Of a DNA stretch of 64,000 nucleotides, positions 1-11,535 are shown one piece after another. The notes below the pieces were generated by a model that ran no database searches, was not told the DNA's origin, and saw only the letters and a program-made list of their open reading frames with translations. Numbering within the stretch: position 1 is the first letter of the stretch; every line of letters starts with the position of its first letter. The position numbers and the translations under genes were made by a program. This DNA comes from Deltaproteobacteria bacterium (lineage in GTDB: Bacteria; Desulfobacterota; Binatia; Binatales; Binataceae), in contig JAKBMB010000020.1 of assembly GCA_021831785.1 (NCBI GenBank), positions 157,140 to 221,139 on the forward strand, written 5' to 3'.

Positions 1-2
1 TC

Positions 3-566
3 GGCGAGGTTGAGGTGCGCAAGATGCCTTGGCCGGAGAACGACCGCGCGGCCGGCGTTGCGATCACGCCGCTCATTGACGGCGCAGTGATCGAAGCCGA
101 CGGCGCGGCGCTAAGCGCGCTTCACACGCCCGGCCACGCGCCGGACCATCTGTGCTACTACCTCAAAGCGGAGCGGGCGCTGTTCAGCGGTGACGTCGTG
201 CTCGGCGCCGGGACCACCGTCATCCCCGACGACTCCGGCGACCTGGCACAGTATATGGATTCGCTGCGCAAGCTGCTCGCGTTGGACCTCGACGTGATCT
301 ACCCGGGACACGGGCCGCCAATCCGCAACCCTCAGCACAAGATTCACCAGTACATAGAGCATCGCGAGCTGCGCGAGAGGCAGATACTGCAAGCGCTCAA
401 GGACGGTGCGCGCGCGGTGCCGGAGATCGTGAGGTTGATTTACACCGACGTACCTGAAAGCCTCCACCCGGCGGCGGCGAACTCGGTGCGCGCGCATTTA
501 AAGAAGCTCAAGCATGAGCGGGTGGCAGTGGAACAAGAAGATGACGGGCGGTGGAGTCTGCGCTAG
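3..566 (+). CDS. Metallo-beta-lactamase-fold hydrolase, LACTB2-like (5' end outside window)
   Basis: The reading frame is already open at the left edge, so the N-terminus, including the HxHxDH metal motif, lies outside. What remains shows the later metal ligands of the fold: HTPGHAPDH, then FSGDVVLG with the bridging Asp, then YPGHGPPI with the last His. The C-terminal ~70 residues form a small helical, winged-helix-like domain (EIVRLIYTD, then NSVRAHLKKL), which is the arrangement of LACTB2 and related endoribonuclease-like hydrolases. The substrate cannot be told from sequence; members act on RNA or thioesters. The visible 187 codons would be about two thirds of a ~290-residue protein. The PDZ gene starts inside its 3' end. 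Confidence 0.8.
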   Translation, partial: GEVEVRKMPWPENDRAAGVAITPLIDGAVIEADGAALSALHTPGHAPDHLCYYLKAERALFSGDVVLGAGTTVIPDDSGDLAQYMDSLRKLLALDLDVIYPGHGPPIRNPQHKIHQYIEHRELRERQILQALKDGARAVPEIVRLIYTDVPESLHPAAANSVRAHLKKLKHERVAVEQEDDGRWSLR

Positions 567-1368
567 GCGCGCGCTAAGTCAACGCTATCGCGCTCGATCG
601 GTCGCGCTCACGGCTGTCCTAGCCGTACTGTGCGAGCAGAGCCCCGCTCTGGCTGCGGCGTCGAGATGCGCCGATTTGCGCGTCGAGAACAGCGTAACCG
701 AGTGCCTAAGTCCTGAGGGACGCGAGGTCTTCACTTCGGACGGCGCCAGACTGGCTTTTGAGAGCGCGCCGGCCGCGCCGTCACCCGATCCATCGGCGGC
801 GATCGAAATTCCGCAAGCGAGTTTGCCGCCCTCGCCCTCGCCGCCGGTCGAGCCGGCGCCGCAGAACCCCGCCGAGCAGCAGCCGGAAGAGTTAGCGCCG
901 GTTAACTTGCCTCCGGTGGCCACGCTGAACGAGTTCCTGATGAACGGCGATTACACTTCACTGATAGGCGTGCAGGTGCGCGAGGCCAGCTCTCAGCTCA
1001 AGGGCGGGGGCGAAGTCGAAGGTCTCGCGGTTGAAGCGGTGATGCCGGACAGTCCGGCAGCGCGCGCGGGAATTCAGCCATACCGAGCGACTACGCATTA
1101 CGTGATCGATGGGGTTTTCGCGGCGGCGTCGTTCGTGTTTCCCCCAGCCATGCTTTTGCTGGTAGTTGCCGACCAAAGCCGGGTCGGAACCTCCTTCGAC
1201 TTAATCATCGGGGTGGACGGCGTGCGGGTGACGAACATCTTGGAGTTCGACGACCAAGTGCGAAACAGCAAGCCCGGGGACATCGTGTACCTCAACGTCG
1301 TGCGCAAAGGAAGACGGCTGCAGATACCGGTCGAGATGCCGCGTTCGACGCTGGCCGCGAGCAAGTAA
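541..1368 (+). CDS. Secreted or membrane-anchored PDZ-domain protein with proline-rich linker
   Basis: About 275 residues. The N-terminus has a basic stretch and a hydrophobic segment ending in Ala-rich residues (VALTAVLAVL, then SPALAAA), consistent with a Sec signal peptide. Next comes a Pro/Glu/Ala-rich linker of roughly 60 residues, then a PDZ domain. The PDZ core is recognisable from SLIGVQV near its start, GLAVEAVMPDSPAARAGIQP, and IIGVDGVRVTNILEFDDQV. It carries an unusual hydrophobic insertion of about 25 residues (FAAASFVFPPAMLLLVV) between strands. No protease domain is present, so a scaffold or envelope adaptor role is inferred. An earlier ATG at 514 is possible. I chose 541 because it shortens the overlap with the upstream gene and still precedes the signal peptide. 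Confidence 0.6.
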   Translation: MTGGGVCARRALSQRYRARSVALTAVLAVLCEQSPALAAASRCADLRVENSVTECLSPEGREVFTSDGARLAFESAPAAPSPDPSAAIEIPQASLPPSPSPPVEPAPQNPAEQQPEELAPVNLPPVATLNEFLMNGDYTSLIGVQVREASSQLKGGGEVEGLAVEAVMPDSPAARAGIQPYRATTHYVIDGVFAAASFVFPPAMLLLVVADQSRVGTSFDLIIGVDGVRVTNILEFDDQVRNSKPGDIVYLNVVRKGRRLQIPVEMPRSTLAASK

Positions 1369-1385
1369 CAAGTCCGCTATTGCGC

Positions 1386-1415
1386 TTTACTCCTCGGTAC
1401 AGCCTCGATTAGACT
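1386..1415 (+). promoter_or_regulatory. Weak candidate sigma-70 promoter for the panB leader
   Basis: TTTACT at 1386-1391 and TAGACT at 1410-1415 are separated by 18 bp and lie about 230 bp upstream of panB, before the folded leader. Both boxes match consensus only partly, so this is a suggestion. Confidence 0.25.
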
Positions 1416-1467
1416 GCGATTAGGGCCGCAAGCCTAGAATGATGGTTCGGGCGAATGCGGCCGAGAG

Positions 1468-1509
1468 GTTGGTAGGCGGGCTTTGCTGAAATGCCCGCGA
1501 GAAACTAAC
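1468..1509 (+). promoter_or_regulatory. Structured 5' leader hairpin upstream of panB
   Basis: A two-part hairpin. The outer arms GTTGGT (1468-1473) and ACTAAC (1504-1509) pair with one G-U. An asymmetric internal loop follows, then the inner arms GCGGGC (1476-1481) and GCCCGC (1493-1498) close an 11-nt loop. With the terminator-like hairpin downstream, this looks like an RNA regulatory leader. A 'pan' RNA motif is known upstream of pantothenate genes in several phyla, but I cannot assign this sequence to that class by eye. Confidence 0.45.
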
Positions 1510-1591
1510 GAGGGTAGGCTGCCTGGATCCGGCCGGACCGGGACCGCCAACCGATGTACGCGCGGATTTGCGCGCGGTTGCGGTTTTCCGA

Positions 1592-1628
1592 CGGGGCTGC
1601 CGGCATCAGGGCAGTCCCGTTTTCTTTT
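1592..1628 (+). terminator. Intrinsic terminator or attenuator just upstream of panB
   Basis: Arms CGGGGCTGCC (1592-1601) and GGCAGTCCCG (1610-1619) form a 10-bp stem with one G-U pair and an 8-nt loop. TTTTCTTTT follows at 1620-1628. It ends 14 bp before the panB ATG and more than 220 bp after the preceding stop codon. That position suits an attenuator inside the panB leader better than a simple terminator of the upstream gene. Confidence 0.7.
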
Positions 1629-1642
1629 CGACGGAGACCGCG

Positions 1643-2461
1643 ATGACAGATAAGATTCGCGTGCCGGACTTGCTCCGGATGAAGGCCGAAGGGCGGCGGA
1701 TTACGATGCTGACGGCGTACGATTATCCTTTTGCGCGCATCTTCGACGCCGCCGGAGTCGACGCTCTGCTGGTCGGCGATAGCCTGGGAATGACCGTGCA
1801 GGGACAGCAGAGCACGCTGCCGGTCACCGTCGATCAGGTGATCTATCATGTGCAGATGGTGGCGCGCGGGCGCCGGCGCGCCCTGGTCATCGCCGACATG
1901 CCGTTTTTGTCGTATCAGGCCAGTATTGAGCAAGCCTTGCTCAACGCCGGCCGGCTCATCAAGGAGGGTGGCGCCGAGGCGGTGAAACTTGAAGGCGGCG
2001 CGACGATCGCCCCGACGGTGCGTCGTTTGTCCGAGATCGACGTGCCCGTGATGGGTCATATCGGCCTCACCCCCCAGTCGGTGCATCGAATGGGCGGGTT
2101 TCGCGTACAAGGGCGCGCCGCAAGGCCCGGTGTAAGGCCGCCGGAGATGCTGCTCAAGGACGCTGCGGCGCTGGAAGAAGCCGGGGTCTTTGCCATCGTG
2201 CTCGAGGCAATCCCGGCGCCGGTCGCGGCCGAGATAACCGCGCAGGTGCGCGTGCCGACGATAGGAATCGGCGCCGGCCCGGCGTGCGACGGCCAAGTTC
2301 TGGTGATGCACGATTTGCTGGGGTTAACCGCGTGCGACCCTCCCAGGTTCGCTAAGGTCTACGCCGCGCTGTGGCGCGAAGCGGGCGAGGCCGCCGGCCG
2401 TTACCTCGCCGACGTGCGCGAAGGTCGCTTTCCCGGCCCGGAGAATTCCTACCAGGACTGA
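1643..2461 (+). CDS. panB: 3-methyl-2-oxobutanoate hydroxymethyltransferase (ketopantoate hydroxymethyltransferase)
   Basis: Transfers a hydroxymethyl group from 5,10-methylene-tetrahydrofolate to alpha-ketoisovalerate to make ketopantoate, the first committed step of pantothenate and CoA synthesis; cytosolic. The 272-residue length is normal. Family blocks are clear: MLTAYDYPFA, LLVGDSLGMTVQG (Mg-binding Asp), EGGAEAVKLEGG, PVMGHIGLTPQS, and IGIGAGPACDGQVLVMHDLLG. The ATG at 1643 follows a GGAG box and fits the family N-terminus. The frame is open upstream to 1568, but those codons lie in the terminator stem and are unlikely to be translated. panC follows 66 bp downstream, probably as an operon. 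panD is not nearby. Confidence 0.95.
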   Translation: MTDKIRVPDLLRMKAEGRRITMLTAYDYPFARIFDAAGVDALLVGDSLGMTVQGQQSTLPVTVDQVIYHVQMVARGRRRALVIADMPFLSYQASIEQALLNAGRLIKEGGAEAVKLEGGATIAPTVRRLSEIDVPVMGHIGLTPQSVHRMGGFRVQGRAARPGVRPPEMLLKDAAALEEAGVFAIVLEAIPAPVAAEITAQVRVPTIGIGAGPACDGQVLVMHDLLGLTACDPPRFAKVYAALWREAGEAAGRYLADVREGRFPGPENSYQD

Positions 2462-2527
2462 GCGGCGAGCCGGCCGCGCGGCGCAATCTACGAGCGGGCG
2501 GCGAGCGCGCAGCAAGAGTAAGTGCAT

Positions 2528-3391
2528 ATGGAAATAATCCGCGAGGCGGGCCAGATGCAGCGATGGGCCGAAACCGCCCGCTTGGCCGGAGAGAAAATCG
2601 CCTGTGTGCCGACCATGGGTTATCTGCACGAGGGTCATCTGAGCCTCATGCGCGAGGGGCGCCGGCGCGCGAGTAGGTTGGTCGTATCGGTTTTCGTCAA
2701 TCCGACGCAATTCGGCCCGAGCGAGGACCTGAACTCCTATCCGCGGGATTTTGACCGCGACTGCGCGCTGATGGAGGCTATACCGGTCGACACGGTTTTC
2801 GCTCCGCAGCCGGCCGACCTGTACCCGCCCGGTTTCCAGACCTGGGTCGAAGCGGCCGAGATCACCCGGGGCCTTTGCGGCGCTTATCGCCCGGGCCATT
2901 TTCGCGCGGTCGCGACCGTCGTGGCCAAGCTCTTCAATATCATCAAGCCGCATGTGGCGCTTTTCGGCGAAAAAGATTACCAGCAGCTTCGCACGATTGA
3001 ACAAATGGTGCGCGACCTCAACTTCGACGTGGAGATTGTCGCGATGCCGATCGTGCGCGAGGCGGACGGGCTGGCAATGAGCTCGCGCAACGCCTACCTG
3101 TCGCCCGAGCAGCGCGCCTCGGCGCTGGCGATCAGCCGCGCGCTTCGGGCGGCCGGCCAGAAGCTAGCGCAAGGTGTCAGGCGGGCGCAGGAACTCCGCG
3201 AAGCGGCCCGCGTCGTGCTCGATGCGGCCGGCGAGCTCAACGTCCAGTATCTGGAGGTGGTCGACGCGCAAACGCTTGAGCCCATCGGCCTAATCGAGGC
3301 GCCGGTTCTGGTCGCGATCGCGGCCTGGGCGGGCCGCACGCGCCTCATCGACAACTGCGTGCTCGTCCCGCCGCCCGCGCCCACTCCCTGA
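2528..3391 (+). CDS. panC: Pantothenate synthetase (pantoate-beta-alanine ligase)
   Basis: Condenses pantoate and beta-alanine with ATP, through pantoyl-adenylate, to give pantothenate. Signature elements of this nucleotidyltransferase-fold ligase are present: PTMGYLHEGHLSLM (HIGH-like HxGH), VSVFVNPTQFGPSEDL, LFGEKDYQQL (KDYQQ), and GLAMSSRNAYLS (KMSKS-equivalent). Length is 287 residues, as usual. ATG 2528 is preferred; an in-frame GTG lies two codons upstream. It follows panB on the same strand with no terminator between them and no further pan gene after it. Confidence 0.95.
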   Translation: MEIIREAGQMQRWAETARLAGEKIACVPTMGYLHEGHLSLMREGRRRASRLVVSVFVNPTQFGPSEDLNSYPRDFDRDCALMEAIPVDTVFAPQPADLYPPGFQTWVEAAEITRGLCGAYRPGHFRAVATVVAKLFNIIKPHVALFGEKDYQQLRTIEQMVRDLNFDVEIVAMPIVREADGLAMSSRNAYLSPEQRASALAISRALRAAGQKLAQGVRRAQELREAARVVLDAAGELNVQYLEVVDAQTLEPIGLIEAPVLVAIAAWAGRTRLIDNCVLVPPPAPTP

Positions 3392-3566
3392 GCCCGGCTC
3401 GGTCGAGACGCGTGCGCGTACTACCTTGCCGCAGCCCTGGCGCGCGCAGTCTGCCGCTGTTCCCGGGTAAGCGGCACGGCAACGCGGCGACGCTATAATC
3501 CCCCAAAATATGTTATTTCAGAGACGCGGCGCGGGGAGTCATCGGCACTCTACCTAATATAGCGCT

Positions 3567-3584
3567 CACAACCTTGTAGTTGTG
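3567..3584. promoter_or_regulatory. Palindromic candidate operator of the vapBC pair
   Basis: CACAAC (3567-3572) and GTTGTG (3579-3584) form a perfect inverted repeat with a 6-bp spacer, 26 bp upstream of the antitoxin start. Ribbon-helix-helix antitoxins usually autorepress through such sites. Function here is inferred. Confidence 0.4.
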
Positions 3585-3610
3585 TTACATAGCGTGATAC
3601 AAATTCAACC

Positions 3611-3910
3611 GTGAGCGCTTTGAATGTCAGGGTCGACCCGGAAACCGCCGCCTTCCTTGAGCGCCTCGTACGCCAGACCGGCCGCACCAGGTCCGACCTC
3701 GTGCGCCAGGCGCTCGAAAGCCTGCACAAGCGCGCCTTTCAGCCGCGCGTTCCTGCGCCCGCCGAAACGATGACCCACCTGATCGGATGCTGGGACAGTG
3801 GCGGAATGCGCTTGTCCGAGCGTACCGGCGAGCGCTTCGCTCGACTGCTGCAAGAGAGAAAGCATGACCAACGTCCTGGTCGACGCCGGCCCGCTCGTCG
3901 CGCTTATTGA
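3611..3910 (+). CDS. vapB: Ribbon-helix-helix antitoxin, VapB-like
   Basis: A 99-residue protein with GTG start. The N-terminal ~45 residues (LNVRVDPETAAFLERL, then GRTRSDLVRQALESL) read as a ribbon-helix-helix DNA-binding domain of the CopG/Arc type. The basic, Arg-rich C-terminus would wrap the toxin. The gene overlaps the PIN-domain gene by 47 bp, the usual antitoxin-first layout. It is inferred to neutralise the downstream toxin and repress its own promoter through the palindrome just upstream. Confidence 0.75.
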   Translation: MSALNVRVDPETAAFLERLVRQTGRTRSDLVRQALESLHKRAFQPRVPAPAETMTHLIGCWDSGGMRLSERTGERFARLLQERKHDQRPGRRRPARRAY

Positions 3911-4274
3911 CCGCAGCGACCCCTATCACCAGGTCTGCCGCGAGGCGCTTAGCACCATCAGTGACCCGTTGGGTACCGTTTGGCCTGCCTATACCGAAGC
4001 AATGTACTTGCTTAGGTCGTCCGCAAAGGCCCAGCGCGCATTGTGGGACATGATAAACGTCGGTGGTTTGCACCTTGTAGAGCTCGGGAACGAAGACTGT
4101 CCCCGTATGCGCGAGCTCATGTGGAAGTATCGGGACCTGCCGATGGATCTGGCGGATGCCGCCTTGGTCCGGATTGCCGAGCGCGAGAGAATCAGGCGCA
4201 TCTTCACTATCGACCGCCACGACTTCGAGGTTTATCGACCGCAGCGATTGGGACGATTTGACATCCTGCCGTAA
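3864..4274 (+). CDS. vapC: PIN-domain ribonuclease toxin, VapC-like
   Basis: A 136-residue PIN domain. The acidic active-site residues are in place: NVLVDAGPLVALID near the N-terminus (first Asp), the conserved Glu in WPAYTEAMYLL, LPMDLADAALVRIAE (third Asp), and IFTIDRHDFEVYR (last Asp). VapC toxins cleave tRNA or rRNA when released from VapB. ATG 3864 follows an AAGAGAGAAAG ribosome-binding region inside the antitoxin gene and gives a full-length PIN fold. A longer frame from 3798 has no such site. Confidence 0.85.
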   Translation: MTNVLVDAGPLVALIDRSDPYHQVCREALSTISDPLGTVWPAYTEAMYLLRSSAKAQRALWDMINVGGLHLVELGNEDCPRMRELMWKYRDLPMDLADAALVRIAERERIRRIFTIDRHDFEVYRPQRLGRFDILP

Positions 4275-4527
4275 GGCCATTGGCGGCTCCTATTTACGTA
4301 TCATAAAGGACGTCATCAAAGATTAAACGGGTGGGCGGGGTCAGAGAAATGGGGCGTCGGAAAATGCTCCGCCGCGTTACCGCTAAGGCCGGCGCTTGAG
4401 CTTGAGCGCGAAGAGCGGAGCCGCGTCTCGCTTCACGGCTTCGAGCCGCTAAGGCCGCCGATTGCGCGGTCGCGAGATTAGTCGAGGCTCGCGTTACGAG
4501 GAGGTGACTCGGGCCGTAGTGTCGGGT

Positions 4528-6642
4528 TCACAGCGCCGGTGGCGCGAGGGCGGGCGGGTCGGTAGATGGGTGAAGATCCGGGGCCGGGGAAGCGTAGTAG
4601 CTCTGTTCCTCGCGGTCGAGGACGGCGGCCAAACCGTCGAGCTCCTGACGTATCTTGGCCGCGAGCTCCGAGTTGATTCCTTTGACTTGCGCCAGTTGCT
4701 CGGCCGTCGCCTCGCGGATGCGCTTTAAGCTGCCGAAATGGCGCAACAGCGCTTGCCGGCGGCGCGGGCCGACACCCTCGATATCGTCCAGCACCGAGCG
4801 CATCCGGGCCCGTCGGCGCAGGTCGCGATTATAGGAGATGGCGGAGCGATGGGCCTCGTCGCGCAGCCGCATCAGAAGAAAGAGCGCGTTGGAATTGCGC
4901 TTGAGCACGATCGGGTCCTTGCGCTGCGGCAAAAAGACCCGTTCTTCGGACTTTTCGACCCAGGCGTCGCGCGGGCTGTTGAGCACGTGCTGCTTGGCCA
5001 GCGCGATCGCGTCGATCCGGTCGCGCAGCTCAAGTTCGCGCAAAACCTCGAGCGCGACGTTGAGCTGGCCCTTACCGCCGTCGATCACGAGCAGGTCGGG
5101 AAATTCGCCCTCGGCTACGGCGCGCTCCAGACGGCGGCGCAAAACCTCGTACATGCTGGCGAAATCGTCCTGCCCCTGCACGCCGCGGATCCGATAGCGG
5201 CGGTAGAGGTCTTTGCGCGGCTCGCCTTCGTCGAAGACCACCTGCGAGGCGACGACCATCGCGCCCTGCAAGTTAGAGATGTCGTAGCACTCGATGCGCT
5301 TGGGCGTGTTGCGCAGGTGAAGCTTAAGCCTAAGCTCCTCGAGCATCCGCTCGCGCGTGCGCTCGTTGTCGCGACGCGCGGCAAAACTCTGGTGCGCGTT
5401 CTCCTGGGCCATTTCGACTAGCCGCAGCCGTTCGCCGCGCTGCGGCAGTATGAACTCGACTTTTTTGCGGCCGCGCTCGAACATCAGCTCGGCGCGCGCC
5501 TGGGCGTCCTCCAGCGGCGCGGGGAGGATGACCTCGTCCGGCAATTGGCGATCGGCAGCATAAAAGCGCGAGAGCAACTGCGCGAAAACCTCGTCATCGC
5601 CGAACTCGAGGTCCTGAAAGCTCCAGGACTGGGTCGAGGTGAGCTTGCCGGAGCGCACGAGCAGTACGATCGCCTCGATGAAGCCGCCCTCGCGATAAAG
5701 CCCGAAGACGTCCTGGTCGCAGCCCATATGATGGACAACCGTCTGGCGCTCAACGGTTTTCTCGATCGCGCGAATCTGATCACGAATCCGTGCCGCGTTC
5801 TCGAACTCCAGGCGCTCGGCGCAAAAGCGCATGCGCTCGCGCATCTCGCGCAGCAGCTCCAGGCCCTTCCCCTCCAGCAGCATCGAGGCCGCCCGCAAAT
5901 GATGCTCGTACTCGGCGCGATCGACGGCCAAGCAGCACGGGCCAAGGCATCGCTTGATCTGGTACTCAAGGCACGGGCGCGCGCGGTTTTTGAACACCGT
6001 GTCCGAACAGGTGCGCAGCGGGAAAAGCTTGCGGATAACATCGATCGTGGCGCGCAAGCCGTCGGCCGAGGCGAACGGTCCGAAGTAGCGGCTGCCGTCG
6101 CGGACGATCTTGCGCGTCACCATGATGCGCGGCCAGGAGTGATTGGTGATCTTCGCGCTGAGGTACGATTTATCGTCCTTGAGCCGAATGTTGTAGCGAG
6201 GCTTGTACTGCTTGATGAGGTTGTTTTCGAGGATCAGCGCTTCTTTTTCGCTCGCCGTGACCAGGATTTCGAAATCGTGGACACGCGAGATCAGAAACCG
6301 AACCTGAACGCGGTTGTCCCCGCGCTCGCGAAAGTAAGCGCGAACGCGCGCGCGCAGCGACTTTGCTTTGCCGACGTAGATGACCTTCCCGTTGCAATCT
6401 TTGAGTAGATAGACGCCGGGGTCGGTGGGCACGCAGTCAAGCTTCCCGCTCAACTGCGCGTCAAGTTTAGGCGCCGCGGCGTCGGCCGGCGCAAAGACAG
6501 GCCGATCGCCGCCGGCGGCTTGAGCCGGGTTGTCCGCGGGCTCGGCGGGTATCATCGCCGCGCTCTCCGGCGCCGGGTTTTGCGAATCGGCGGCGTCCTG
6601 CCGATCGAGCCCTTGCGGTTCGGCTGTGAGTTTGTCGCTCAT
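4528..6642 (-). CDS. uvrC: UvrABC system protein C (excinuclease subunit C)
   Basis: Makes both incisions around a lesion once recruited by UvrB. Domain order in the 704 residues: a ~60-residue low-complexity N-terminal extension (Ala/Pro/Asp-rich) not usual for the family; the GIY-YIG nuclease (GVYLLKDCNGKVIYVGKAK, then RVRAYF); a Cys-containing block (CLEYQIKRCLGPC); a UVR UvrB-binding motif (EFENAARIRDQI); the RNase H-like 5' nuclease domain (IECYDISNLQG, then LVIDGGKGQL); and a C-terminal helix-hairpin-helix (IEGVGPRRRQALLRHFGS). The extension and a Pro-rich tail make it ~90 residues longer than typical. It lies 86 bp downstream of uvrB on the same strand, probably co-transcribed. Confidence 0.95.
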   Translation of the reverse strand: MSDKLTAEPQGLDRQDAADSQNPAPESAAMIPAEPADNPAQAAGGDRPVFAPADAAAPKLDAQLSGKLDCVPTDPGVYLLKDCNGKVIYVGKAKSLRARVRAYFRERGDNRVQVRFLISRVHDFEILVTASEKEALILENNLIKQYKPRYNIRLKDDKSYLSAKITNHSWPRIMVTRKIVRDGSRYFGPFASADGLRATIDVIRKLFPLRTCSDTVFKNRARPCLEYQIKRCLGPCCLAVDRAEYEHHLRAASMLLEGKGLELLREMRERMRFCAERLEFENAARIRDQIRAIEKTVERQTVVHHMGCDQDVFGLYREGGFIEAIVLLVRSGKLTSTQSWSFQDLEFGDDEVFAQLLSRFYAADRQLPDEVILPAPLEDAQARAELMFERGRKKVEFILPQRGERLRLVEMAQENAHQSFAARRDNERTRERMLEELRLKLHLRNTPKRIECYDISNLQGAMVVASQVVFDEGEPRKDLYRRYRIRGVQGQDDFASMYEVLRRRLERAVAEGEFPDLLVIDGGKGQLNVALEVLRELELRDRIDAIALAKQHVLNSPRDAWVEKSEERVFLPQRKDPIVLKRNSNALFLLMRLRDEAHRSAISYNRDLRRRARMRSVLDDIEGVGPRRRQALLRHFGSLKRIREATAEQLAQVKGINSELAAKIRQELDGLAAVLDREEQSYYASPAPDLHPSTDPPALAPPAL

Positions 6643-6728
6643 CGCCCCAATCGCCTACTTTAGCATCAGGGCCCAGCGCGAGAGACGGGCCCCTGCGGCT
6701 CGCCGGTCCCGCGCGGGGCGCGCGCGGC

Positions 6729-8894
<2,166 letters not shown>

Positions 8895-8993
8895 ATTATG
8901 CTTCAAAACCTTCCGCGCGCCGCCTGCCGTGGCGCGTGGAGCGCCGGCCAAGACGGCTGCGCGAAGCTATGCTCCGGCGGGCCGGCGGCCCGG

Positions 8994-10205
<1,212 letters not shown>

Positions 10206-10251
10206 AAGCCGGTCCTTTGCTGCCGCCTCGAGCGCCGCCGCGCCGGGCGTC

Positions 10252-11379
10252 TCAGACGATCGCTAACCCCTCGAAGGCACTGAAGCCGCGCGCGTTGCGC
10301 AGCCACATTTCGACCGGATGTTCGCGGATATAGCCGTGACCGCCGAGAATTTGCAGCGCGTTGTCGGTCGTCTTGAGCGCGACGCCGGCGGCGTAATGCT
10401 TTGCGCGCGAGCTCTCTTTGAGCGCGTTCAGTCCTTTGTCCAGCATGGTCGCCGCTTCCCAAGCGAGTAGGCGCGCGGCATCGATCTCGATCGCCATCTC
10501 GGCCAGCATGAAGGCGATCGCCTGTTTGGTTGCTATCGGCGCGCCGAAGGCGCGGCGCTCTTTGGCATAGTCGCGCGCGTATTCGAACGCTCCGCGAGAC
10601 ACTCCCACCGCCATGGCAGCCAGGGCGACGCGCGACTGCGCCACAAGGCGCGCCGCGTCGGCCGGTTGCTCACCGCCCAGACGCGCGTCGGGCGCGAGCC
10701 TTACGCCGTCGAGCTTGAGTTCGTAGGTCGCCAGCGCCTTGAGGCCCATGTTTTTTTCGCGCTCGACCACGGTTAGGCCGGGCGTGTCTCGCGCAACGAT
10801 AAAGACCTGCGTCCCTTGCAAATCTCCGGCGCGCGCGCCGCCCGACTTATCTTCGCCGCGAGCGTAAACCAAAAACGCTTGGGCTTGCTCGCCCAACGGC
10901 ACGCAGCATTTGTCGCCGCGCAGTGTGAAGCCGGAATGGTTGGGCGAGGCCACCGTGGCCAGGGCGCTTAGGTCGAAGTCGTAGCGCGGCTCCATCGCCG
11001 CCGCGGTAACGGCGGCGAAGCGCTCGGTGGCCACCAGAGGCAAAAAGCGCCGGCGTTGCTCTTCGGTCCCCATTTCCAGGAGCGGAAAGGCGAATAGCGC
11101 CGGCGCGGTGACGTGCAACGCTATCGCCAGATCGCCCCAGGCGAGCTCCTCCGCGACCAGAGTTCCGGTCAGGACCGAGCGTCGATCGCCGAATCCGCCG
11201 AGGGTCTCCGGAATGGGTCCGCGAGCCAGGCCAAGCTCCCAGGCCAGCTTCACCAGCTCCGGTGGTATCGCGCCGCTCTCGTCGGCCGAACGGGCCGCGG
11301 GCCGAACCTGGTCGCGGGCAAAGGCGCCGACCGTTTCACGCACCATCTTTTGCTCGCCGCTGAGCTCGAAGTCGATCAT
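10252..11379 (-). CDS. Acyl-CoA dehydrogenase family protein with altered FAD/substrate loop
   Basis: A 375-residue ACAD-fold protein sharing the MIDFEL start with its neighbour. The terminal catalytic-Glu region is present (GFSAFEGLAIV), as is GGHGYIREHPVEMWLRNARG. The usual TEPxxGSD motif, which contacts FAD and substrate, is replaced by MEPRYDFDLSAL, and the following NGxK block reads FTLRGDKCCVP. Such degenerate copies are often the non-catalytic half of a heteromeric ACAD. That role is inferred from the tandem arrangement with the canonical ACAD 46 bp downstream. Confidence 0.85.
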   Translation of the reverse strand: MIDFELSGEQKMVRETVGAFARDQVRPAARSADESGAIPPELVKLAWELGLARGPIPETLGGFGDRRSVLTGTLVAEELAWGDLAIALHVTAPALFAFPLLEMGTEEQRRRFLPLVATERFAAVTAAAMEPRYDFDLSALATVASPNHSGFTLRGDKCCVPLGEQAQAFLVYARGEDKSGGARAGDLQGTQVFIVARDTPGLTVVEREKNMGLKALATYELKLDGVRLAPDARLGGEQPADAARLVAQSRVALAAMAVGVSRGAFEYARDYAKERRAFGAPIATKQAIAFMLAEMAIEIDAARLLAWEAATMLDKGLNALKESSRAKHYAAGVALKTTDNALQILGGHGYIREHPVEMWLRNARGFSAFEGLAIV

Positions 11380-11535
11380 CTTTTCCTTGTTCTATCCTTG
11401 TCCCTTATCTCTATCTCGGGGCGCGGCCCGCGCGCCGGTTTAAAGCCCGGCCTAACAAATTTTCGCCGGCTCGGGCGCCGCGCGGCGAAAAGCGGCTTGC
11501 GTCGAGCCGGCCGCCTTGCGGTGCGGATGCGCCGC

